Shown: piece by piece, positions 47,673 to 56,677 of the stretch
How positions within the stretch are numbered: the stretch's first letter is position 1
Layout: each line of letters opens with the position of its first letter
Assembly (NCBI RefSeq): GCF_018320785.1
Contig: NC_054873.1
Coordinates: 20,798,196 to 20,862,195, forward strand
Length of the DNA: 64,000 bases
DNA from: Cheilinus undulatus
Taxonomy: Eukaryota; Chordata; Actinopteri; Labriformes; Labridae
Direction: 5' to 3'
Made by a program: the position numbers and the translations under genes
Notes under the pieces: model-generated
Databases searched by the model: none
Told to the model about the DNA's origin: nothing
The model's input: the letters and a program-made list of their open reading frames with translations, nothing else

Positions 47673-48362
47673 ATGACTGAACTCAGGGGTCAGATGCAGA
47701 GTTCACTGCAGTGTGCGTCCTCCAACTTCAACACTCCAGTGCCAACCTCCTCTCCAAAACGTAGCCACGGTGACTTCAGGAGGGTCCAACGCATCGAGGA
47801 CAGCATTCCCTTTCCAATCCCTGGCCTAGCAGCAGACGTCCTGCACATGCGAGTGAAAGAAGGAAGCAAGATCCGCAACCTGCTGCGGTTTGCAACGGCT
47901 CGCATGCAGGGGGAGGGAAAAGACAGCGACGGGACATCACCGAGGCAGGTGGTCTTCACTGGATCAGGTAGAGGAGTCACAAAAACCATTACATGTGTGG
48001 AGATTCTGAAACGGAAAGTAGGAGGGCTACACCAGGTGTCCAAGCTCTACTACAAGACAGTGAACGAGGTCTGGGGGAGTCCACAACAAGGAGCAGCAGG
48101 TGTTACCATGCAGAGGACACTTCCGGCTATCTGTATCCTGCTCTCCAAAGACCCTCTGGATCCTCAGGAGCTGGGATACCAACCCCCTGAAACCCCAAGT
48201 GCTACCTCAGAGGAACACAGGAGACAAGGAGAGCTGCTCAGGCTGGCTCACAGTTCGTCCACACAGCACACAGCAAAGAGATTCTGTCTGCATGATTTGA
48301 GAGTGTGCCCTGCACAAATGTCCACAGAATTGACTACAGCATGTGAAAGATCAGATGATTAA
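47673..48362 (+). CDS. rpp25: Ribonuclease P/MRP protein subunit p25 (Alba-fold), intronless
   Basis: Rpp25 pairs with Rpp20 and binds the RNA of nuclear RNase P and RNase MRP, enzymes that process tRNA and rRNA precursors in the nucleolus. The 229-aa frame contains the Alba core at about residues 56-160: LHMRVKEGSKIRNLLRFATA, VVFTGSGRGVTKTITCVEIL, KRKVGGLHQVSKLYYKTVNE and LPAICILLSKDPLDPQELGY. The order and wording match human RPP25 (199 aa), also a single-exon coding region. The N-terminal extension of about 33 residues is longer than in human; Met1 and Met8 are both possible starts, and Met1 has a purine at -3. The Ser/Thr-rich C-terminus is poorly conserved. The paralogue RPP25L is the alternative, but position next to cox5a favours rpp25. 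Confidence 0.92.
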   Translation: MTELRGQMQSSLQCASSNFNTPVPTSSPKRSHGDFRRVQRIEDSIPFPIPGLAADVLHMRVKEGSKIRNLLRFATARMQGEGKDSDGTSPRQVVFTGSGRGVTKTITCVEILKRKVGGLHQVSKLYYKTVNEVWGSPQQGAAGVTMQRTLPAICILLSKDPLDPQELGYQPPETPSATSEEHRRQGELLRLAHSSSTQHTAKRFCLHDLRVCPAQMSTELTTACERSDD

Positions 48363-48834
48363 AACACAACATGCTCTGTTAGATGTTTTTTTTTATCATG
48401 TCTTGTTAGCAACATCAGGTTTTTCTCCAAAATTGTACGCATGATTTTAAACTTTCTAAATTGTCTATGTGAGGTATTGTGCCACTAAAGTGAACAACTT
48501 CCTGCCTTTCTTTTTTCTCAGTTTGCAGTCTCAACTCTGTAGCAACTGTACTGAAAATGAGGAATTATTACCTTAGATATTTTTTGAAAAAATGAAAGTA
48601 CATGCTGCATTTTTTAAATATCTGTAATTCTCAACAACTTTGAATAATGATAGAATTGGTAATATAGTAGTTTTGTAATAACTGAACAAAGCATTTGATA
48701 ATATGAAAATCTACGCACAGTTAGTGTACTAAGACTCAAGGGTTTTCATTGAAAGTCATTCACTTGTTTTGGTTTCTTTGGTCGGGGCTCATTCAACCAA
48801 ACTGACTAAAGGAATAGCTGATGTTGTGTTTAGT

Positions 48835-48890
48835 TTTAATTTAAATAATGATGCTGCCCATGTTTTACCAGCATCATTATTTAAATTAAA
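48835..48890. repeat. Perfect 22-bp inverted repeat with 12-nt loop
   Basis: Left arm 48835-48856 (TTTAATTTAAATAATGATGC, then TG) is the exact reverse complement of right arm 48869-48890, separated by CCCATGTTTTAC. As RNA it would form an uninterrupted 22-bp hairpin. It lies 470 bases after the rpp25 stop codon, possibly within its 3' UTR. Confidence 0.85.
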
Positions 48891-49217
48891 TGAAAAGCAA
48901 TTCTGCAGCATTCTCATCCAATAGTCGGAAGCTCTCCACAAAACATCAAGTTAAAGCAATGTCAATGAAGACAGTCCTAGTAAATTTTGCTCATTTACTG
49001 AAAACTTGGTCAACAATTACATGATAGTGAAAACTGCAAATAGAGATACGAAAATATTCCTGTTCTGTTATGCTACACAATAACTGCATCCCACATTCAT
49101 ATGTAAACACAGTTTTATGAATGAAAGGGAACCTGTAACCCAGCGACTGTCTCCCTCAGGGCAGGTGCATTATACCAAATTAAACACACCTGTGGGTGTG
49201 ACATCACCTGCTGCACA

Positions 49218-49330
49218 CTAGAGGTGTAACTGTGCAGAAAAATTTTGGTTCGGTACATACCTCAGTTTTAAAGTTACGGCTCAGTACATTTTCAGTACAA
49301 TAATTAAAGTGACTAAATAACAGAATTTTT
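49218..49330. mobile_element. hAT-like terminus (GGTGTAAC...GGTTCGGTAC type)
   Basis: CTAGAGGTGTAACTGTGCAG then TTTTGGTTCGGTACATACCT and GCTCAGTACATTTTCAGTAC match a very common fish hAT terminus. The element appears to continue to the right, broken by the SINE at 49672-49843, with the shared repeat at 49844-50200 as internal sequence. No inverted right end was located. Confidence 0.6.
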
Positions 49331-49671
49331 TTTTTCATTGTATTAAAATAAATAGGCTGTATAAATTACAAGTAAAGGATAGATAATGCTTCAACCTCCT
49401 TCCAGATGGTCTTCAAGAATAAAATTAATAAAATTATTGATAAATAAATACATTTTTCAATAACTAGGTTATTACTAGGTTATATTGACATATTTATACC
49501 CATTCTTTAAACACAAACATTTCCCAGTCAACTTGAACACATCATCATACAACCGTAAGTTAGTTTGTTAGCATACTAATTATCGTCTATCCTGCTGATT
49601 TCAGCACAGACTTCAGCACTAGGTTACTTTTTTAACCAACGGGGCCTGCCACAAAGTTTGGGATAGTGGTG

Positions 49672-49843
49672 GCCTAGTGGTTAAAGGCGCTCCCCTTGCA
49701 TACGGGCAACCGGGGTCCAAATCCGGCCTGAGGCCCTTTACCGCATTTCTCTCCCCCACTCTTTACCCTTTTTCCGACTCTATCCACTGTCCTCCTCTAT
49801 CTAATAAAGGCACAAAAATGCCCAATAATAAATCTTTATAAAG
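49672..49843 (+). mobile_element. tRNA-derived SINE (best-preserved copy)
   Basis: The polymerase III A box is TGGCCTAGTGG and the B box GGTCCAAATCC, spaced as in a tRNA. The body follows with CTCTATCCACTGTCCTCCTC, and then TAATAAAGGCACAAAAATGC and a tail AATAAATCTTTATAAAG. Three other copies occur at 28427-28607, 35930-36110 and 36826-36963. It sits within the apparent hAT element. Confidence 0.8.
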
Positions 49844-50200
49844 AAAACTCCTCGGAGTATGATTGGGTGAACGTTCTGTCTGTCACATCTCTACGGGCCA
49901 ATCAGAGCAACAAAGCACGTGACATAGCCGCTAGCAAGCTGTGCGTCCACAGCTACTGAAGAATAACATGAAACATGGCGACTATAGATATGTAAGTACT
50001 CGACTTTTGTCATTTTTTGAAAAGAAAACAACTCACTGCTGTTCTTTGTTCTTCTTTTAATGAAGAAATGTCGTCAAGTTCTGATTAAACTGGTGCTTTA
50101 GCAGCATCCACGCTAAGCTCTTCCTCCATAACTGCACCAGCTCTTTGCTGCTGCTTGTTTACGTCATGACTCTGCTGCGCCTGAAAGTACTGCCCCTCGT
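49844..50200 (+). repeat. Dispersed repeat, copy 2 (pair with 45010-45345)
   Basis: It aligns along its length with 45010-45345, including the block CGGGCCAATCAGAGCAACAA, with small insertions and deletions. It begins directly after the SINE tail, consistent with the SINE having landed inside the parent element. Confidence 0.75.
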
Positions 50201-51526
50201 GGGGGAAGAAAAAGAATCATGGTTCAAATCTCACTTCTACTAAGAAATCTCCATAAACACAAAAATACTTTCAACAAATAGGGAAAAGTACAGGTTCTAA
50301 TCATCAAAACATGCAAGCAACTTACAAGCGGAAACCCTCGCACCTCTCCAGGTCTACCCACTTTTCCAAATGTCCAATTTTTGTCCAATTTAGACTATGT
50401 TCTCTCTTTAAGTTTAGAATATGACAAAAGATCATAAAGTTTCTGGAATTTTGAGACCACTGAGTCCTAAGCAGCCTATTCTGGGCATTTCTTTTCCATT
50501 TAAAGTTCTCAAAAATGCTGACAAACTCCTGCGCACTGCCTTAATTGTACAAAACATAAGCAACATTACCATACAGTATATTAAGGAATGTCAGAATGTT
50601 CTATCCTCTTAGTTATTATTATTTCTATGATTGGTGGTATCACAAGGTACAGCAACTTCATAATCCTCTGTTGCTTTTTAACCACAAGAGAGAGTACTCT
50701 ATAAAGTACTCAAATATCATTACAACACATGTAAAAGTGGGCGGAACTGGATAGTATTTTACATATGTTGCCAACATATTTGTGCAATTTAGACAGTGTG
50801 CCAAATTTTGCCTTAAATTTTGATCATCAGCTCTTAGAATTGGCCAGATATTGTGTGTCTAGGACTTCTGTTTTTTATCATGTGGTATCAAGCAGGTGTC
50901 AGGTGTTTGATTTTTTATCTTAACAATATCAAATTTCATCATGCTGATATGATGAAAACCATTTTTACCAAAAAACAAACAAACAAACAAAAAAAAACAA
51001 ATGTACATATATATTCAGCATCAATATCCAGCTAAAAAAATATAAAATCCCAATTTTGCTCCGTTTCACACAGCCCTAGATTTGGGTATGTTATGTTGTT
51101 TGATTTGTTTGTTGTTACCTGCAGTGAGTGAAGGGACTCTTGCTGGTCTTTGCCTGGGTCCTTCAAATGACCAAAACCAGAAACATAAAAGTACCCATCA
51201 TTAATAGCTACTCCAAGTACATTTTTTGCTTTTGCTTTGGGGCATGTCTGTTTTAAATTGAAAGTGAAAAAAGCCTTTGATTTTACAGTATAAGATTAGA
51301 CTATAGGACAGTTCAAATAGTGCAGTAAAGTTTTTCATTTCTTGTGTGTTCTTTTTAAATAAAAACTAGATAACAGTTATAAATGCTTGATGATTCATGT
51401 CCGTACCATTCTGTACTGGAGGAATATCGTTTTAAATATTGTCAGACTATCTTTAAAAACAGAGCATTTCAAGATCAAAGTCAGCAACATTATGTTAACA
51501 GAGGAAAAAAATATCAATGAGCAGTA

Positions 51527-51539
51527 TGCACATGCGCAA
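51527..51539 (+). promoter_or_regulatory. NRF-1-like site in the cox5a promoter
   Basis: TGCACATGCGCAA differs little from the NRF-1 consensus (YGCGCAYGCGCR). It lies about 100 bp before the cox5a ATG. NRF-1 is a known activator of nuclear genes for respiratory-chain subunits. Binding here is inferred from sequence alone. Confidence 0.5.
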
Positions 51540-51637
51540 TATGATTAGCCCCTCGCGTACGTGACCGGGCTAAGCAAGTTAGCGTTAGCTTCCTCCTTCA
51601 CAGTCTTACCGGTTTGGGTAGCTGGCTGTCCCGCATC

Positions 51638-54600
51638 ATGTTCCGAGCCGCTCTCCGACTCTCGGTCTCCGGTGTCCGGAGTTTAACAAAAACACAACCA
51701 CGGTGCCAAGGTACGTGTCCGCTGGCTTTTCAAAGCTAAAATGTGTTTTGTGGTTTTGTTGCTTACGAAAGATTCAGGGCGAGGTTAATAACGGAAACCG
51801 AGTGTGGCTGCCGACACATTGCTGTGTCCGCACAGCTAAGCTAGCAAGCTCATATACCTTTAGCTTGTGTATATATTTCTTTTAGTGCACACCATTGTTT
51901 TCATGCTGTGTTTTTTCATTGAGCTGGTATGTTTCTAACACTGCCATTACCATCATAAACTTGTAGTATGCTGCTCTGGAAATGTCATAGTGTCCAGCTT
52001 GAAGTTGTCAGTGTCCTTGTCATGACCCAGTTTGAAGGCTGAGGCCTATGCTTCTGCTGCTAATGCTAGCCGCTAACATGCTAACTAGGTTAGTTATGTG
52101 TCCAGTCTCCAGGTCGCCGGTCTTCTTGACGGGCATATGGTTTGACCCAGACACCAACATACACTGAACAAGCGTGACAACTGCAGATAAACGACAAATC
52201 TTTACCAGGCTGACAAGGCCACTGTAGCTTATGTAAAGCCAAGTTAAATAAATTTTTGTAGCGCCCGATTAACATGATTTATGGTCCTTTAACCCACGTG
52301 TCTGAGCCCCACATCCCCTTAAAATTATGATTAAAAGATGCTTCAAATATGTATGTAATTAGTCTGATAGGTGCGGTAGGTAGGTCATATAAGGACGTCG
52401 GCAGTGATCCAAATGCATTACATTACTAGACAGCAAAACTTGTCCTCTTCCCTCTTCAGTCAGTGTAGATATCATTGACCGTGTTTGCACTTCTATATGG
52501 CCTGGTACTCTCACTGCTAGTTTGTTATTTAAATGGTGATAAAATGTCGGATTAATATTTGTTTTTATTGTGCAGCTGTTTTGGCCACAAGGTGTTATTC
52601 ACATGGGAAGGAAGAGACAGATGAGGAATTTGACGCCCGTTGGGTCACCTACTTTAACAAGCCAGACATTGATGCGTGGGAGCTGAGAAAAGGTATGTTT
52701 GTCATTGATAGTGTAACTCTATCTCTGTCAAGTTATTATGTGCCATAAAATGTGTCGATTTCATAAAGTGTCAAACCGTTTCTGCAAGGTTTATTATAAG
52801 ATAGTTGTTAAAGATAAAGTTAAAGTTTAAACTAAGAAACACTATGATGGAATAATATTTGATTTTAAGAATGCATTTTATTATGAGTATTAATGATATT
52901 GTATGATTTTCAATTAAATACTCCTCTTTAATTGTGACAATACACTATTTACAGTGTAATTAACTTGTGCAAATTCTATGTTAGTTAAATCAACAGTTAT
53001 TTTCCAAGGGTTTGGTTAATGATTCATCTGTAAATAAGATTTGTGCCATTAAATGCTGACTACCCACTAGATGATTTCTAATCTGACAGAAAACAGAAAT
53101 AGGAAAGTGTTGCCTCGTGAGGTCACACACTAGACAATTTGGTCAGGCTGTGACACAACACACCTGTTATTTGTTGTTACAGTTTCACAGTGGAGATGTA
53201 ACAGGCGCTTAATCTGGTGACGCCAAAAGCACTTCTAGTAGATGGGGTTGCACAATTTAAATTGGTTGAGGCCCACACAGCAAACTTAAGATCACTGTGA
53301 CGTTAAGTTTTTATTATCAGCATTATTATAAGAACAATGCCACATGAATTAATGTAAAAAACAAAACATTTAGTTGAGCTCCTTGGTTTCTAGTTGGTTG
53401 TGTAGATGCTTCCCAATACCAGTTCATTTCAGCAACCACTGACCAACAAAATGAGTGCTGCGCGGTTTGCTAATAATGCACAATTGCGATTATATTGGAC
53501 AACATTGTGATTGTGATCACCGTATAACACATACATGGTATCATTGGTGTACTTGCTTGGTTATGAACAAAAATGCAAGAATAGTGATAATGGTTTTAAA
53601 GTGTGTATTTCTCAACTCTAACATATAAATATTAAACAGATGTTTAGAGCAGAGCAGATGTTTTTTAAGTACTGCTTTCAGAAAAACTCCCAAAAGGTCT
53701 TCAGAATTATTTCCCAAAAAATAAAAGTTTTCTCAATTTTGAAAATGAAGGAACTTGTAAAAAGTGCCATTGTGGCACTGTTATAAACATTTCTGCAGGC
53801 ATTTTTGCAAACCCTTAAAGTACTACTCAATAGAAAAAAATTTGCAGCCTGTCATGCCATCCTGTAATTGCACAGCCTTACACCTTGATTGCAATCAGAT
53901 TTATTGTTCAGCACTTAACCAAATATCTCCTAGCACATGTTCCAGCTGTGTCTATGCTTTGGTTCATAATTCTTTTTTAATAAAATGTTTGTTTACATTG
54001 TTGTACACTTCTCATATTAACAATTACAACACCCCCCCCCCCAAATTTTGATAATTAAAATTTGATTGTAATTTGAAACTGATCCTCTCAGTTTCTGAAT
54101 GGAAAATATGTCAGGGATGAATTGGGGGGTTTCAGAACTACTCTACCATCGTAAAACTCTGGGCTGAAAAAGGCTGAATACAGTAATGTACAAACAACTC
54201 TTTTAAAGTAAATAATACATTTATTATAGGCTATCTTCAGCATAGATCAGAAGTTTGCACACATAATGGTGTATTTTGGACTTTCGGGTGTGTGTATGAG
54301 CACGATTAACTCTTAGTAAACTGCAGAAGTCAGCTCCATAGTTACAAATGAAGTCGCCTCCCAGTCGCCAAGAGGGGATAAATGGAGGTCTTTTGGTCAA
54401 AAAGATAGAAAACTGTAGATTACAATGAATAGAGCACATCTTTTTCTGTTTTAGGTGATTTTGACCTTTTTTGAAATGTACTCATAGGAAAAATATCTAA
54501 TATCACCAGCCTTATTTCACTAATTGACAAAATGAAACAAGAAGTATGCAAAAATATTAATTGTAACTGTTTCCTCCAGGGATGAACACACTGATTGGTT

Positions 54601-54931
54601 ATGATCTGGTACCCGAGCCAAAGATTCTTGATGCAGCACTGAGAGCCTGTCGGAGGTTAAACGACTTGGCCAGTGCTATCCGGATTTTGGAAGCTGTTAA
54701 GGTGAGGAAAGAGGCAGCATGCTTCTGTAGACAATTCAATAAACATGGCCAACCAGCATCTTCAAGTTTGACATCATAAATGATTGTTAAATGATGTGAA
54801 TATCTGTTGATCCTCAGGACAAAGCCGGCCCTCATAAAGAAATCTACCCGTACCTGCTCCAGGAGCTGAAGCCAACATTAGAAGAACTCGGTATCTCTAC
54901 ACCTGAAGAGCTTGGCATCGACAAAGCGTAG
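51638..54931 (+). CDS. cox5a: Cytochrome c oxidase subunit 5A, mitochondrial, complete
   Basis: A nuclear-encoded, matrix-side subunit of respiratory complex IV, which passes electrons from cytochrome c to oxygen. Coding exons 51638-51710, 52576-52692, 54580-54701 and 54818-54931 (TAG 54929-54931) keep frame and give 141 aa; a 3' UTR intron follows (donor at 54937, acceptor before 55020). The N-terminus [20 protein letters not shown] is a basic, amphipathic mitochondrial presequence. The mature part probably starts at [16 protein letters not shown], as in mammals. The core [40 protein letters not shown] and [20 protein letters not shown] is nearly the human sequence. Human COX5A has 150 residues; the shorter length here is all in the presequence. 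Confidence 0.97.
51711..54579 (+). other. cox5a introns 1 and 2
   Basis: Intron 1 (51711-52575) and intron 2 (52693-54579) flank exon 2. Intron 2 contains text near 53460-53520 and 54040-54080 (TGCACAATTGCGATTATATT; ATTGTAATTTGAAACTG) that recalls an hAT-type terminus pair, and a run of 11 C at 54032-54042. I could not define an element. No snoRNA box pairs were recognised. Confidence 0.5.
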
Positions 54932-55145
54932 AGAAGTAAGTTTTAAGCACTGCTTACATCTTATGTGTATCTGTCTTTTTCCTGTTAGAACTGTGACTGT
55001 ATTTTTTCTTCTGTTTCAGATCTACCGATGGTTGGCATCCCCAGGACTCAGAACCCTTGTACTTTAATGTTTGCCTCATCTAATACATGTGATATTTAAT
55101 TTTGCCTTTATTAAGTTCTTTTGCTTGTAAAATATTGATGAACCT

Positions 55146-55151
55146 AATAAA
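55146..55151 (+). terminator. cox5a polyadenylation signal (AATAAA)
   Basis: AATAAA lies about 215 bases after the stop codon, within the last non-coding exon that begins at 55020, and is a good position for the transcript 3' end. Confidence 0.7.
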
Positions 55152-56677
55152 GGAAAGTGTATGGTTATCAAGAGTCACAAGTATTTTGGGATATATGAAA
55201 TAGTTTGAATGCTAACTGGAGCAATAGAGCAGAGCATTGCATGTTGTCTGAGAGAGTCTGGACCTTTTCTGTGTGAGCCACATTTCGCCACAAGGGAGCA
55301 GCGTTTTCATGTGAATGTAAAGAAACGTTCTTCTGTTTTCAATCTATATTACATCTGTTTTCATTTCAGGGAAAATTTTCATGCTGTTTAAATAAACTTT
55401 TATGAATGGAAATGGTTGTAAGTTATTACCTACACAAAACTAGAATATTGACTAAAGGGATACTAAAGTTGAGCTGCTATCTTCAAGGAGTATACTGGTT
55501 TAATAATGACATCAATTTAAGGCTTTTAATGCACTTAAAATATCATGGATTATATTTTTGGATTGCATGGAGAAATGTTAATTTAGACATTAAAAGTGCC
55601 ATCAATGCTTTTGTTGGGACAGCAGAAAGGACATTTAAGTTTCAAAATGTGAAATCAAGGGTTAATCTTAAATATATGTGTATATTTTGACTGAGAATAA
55701 ACCTTTTATTCATACATAAGGAGGGTCCCCTCCATGGACTCTGTTACCTGGGATTTTTACATCTTGCATGTTTCTGAAGTTGCACAGAAGGGGCTCAACA
55801 TTTTTTTAAAACTCTACTTGACACTGTAACTACCAGAAGTGAGCATTGCAATCTAGATCTCACAAATATTCCCAATTTTACACACCACACCTTTAAGGAA
55901 CAGAAGTAGGGGTGCATGATATTAAACCTTTGATGATACTCGGGATGCTTATATTTCCACACACATCAGCCGATACTGAGACATATGCCACCTTTTTAAC
56001 CATAGAAAACCTTAAGTCTTCACTGTACTAGAACTGAACTTTGGAGTGTAAAAAAATGAAACTACCTGTAGCGCAAACCTAAACCATAAGTCATTAGAGT
56101 ACACTTTGAGATATGGTAATATAAAATTAAACAATGTTCTGCTTTAAAACTTCACAAACCTATTTTCAAATGCTGCCGAAGTGTACGGCTGATTTATCAC
56201 CTTTAAATATCAGCAGGAATTTTAATATCTGCTGATAAAAATAATTTCAATTTTTAATATCTGCCGATACTGATATGCTGATAAATCACACATCCCTTAC
56301 TCTAAGGGAGATGTGCTTGACTTGAAGTTTTAACTCAACATCAGAGCTGTTTTTAAGCAGTGGCCTTACACAGTATTTCCAGCTATTCATAAAGACATAA
56401 ATGATGTAGTGAAGTTATACAAGCATCATGTCAGAAAACATTTTAGTGTTAGGATTTATTTCTTCCTCAAGTGTCCATTTAAAGCAAGAAAGGCTATGGG
56501 TGGTACAACATGGTCACAGTAATGCATTGACTATATTTTGCTGTTTTCAAATGCTAATGCTCTTTAAGCAGTTCTAAATTAAACCTGTTTTACCAGGAAA
56601 AGTAGGAGACTGTGCTTCCTTGTAAGCTTAAACAACTACTGCTAAAGGGTCATGCTGAACTTATCTGGTTTTACTTA
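55152..56677. other. Intergenic region after cox5a
   Basis: Mostly AT-rich DNA. A 393-bp MITE-like element lies at 55907-56299. A 94-codon frame at 55406-55690 has no recognisable motif and is judged spurious. Confidence 0.55.
55907..56299. mobile_element. hAT-like MITE (TAGGGGTGCATGAT termini)
   Basis: Left end TAGGGGTGCATGATATTAAA and inverted right end TAAGGGATGTGTGATTTATC are diverged copies of the TAGGGATGCACGATA-type terminus. The interior carries AATATCTGC(C/T)GATA words repeated. Flanking octamers do not match, so either borders or the duplication have decayed. Confidence 0.55.

Larger units (their letters stand above)
48363..51526. other. rpp25 3' region and intergenic DNA to cox5a
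   Basis: Holds a perfect 22-bp inverted repeat (48835-48890), an hAT-like terminus (49218-49330), a SINE (49672-49843), the second copy of a dispersed repeat (49844-50200) and a CAAA-rich simple repeat near 50970-51000. The remaining AT-rich sequence has no recognised content. Confidence 0.6.

Noticed and set aside
54118-54450. Minus-strand frame at 54224-54439 inside cox5a intron 2 as a nested gene
   Set aside because: No motif, no splice support and no start context; it appears random.
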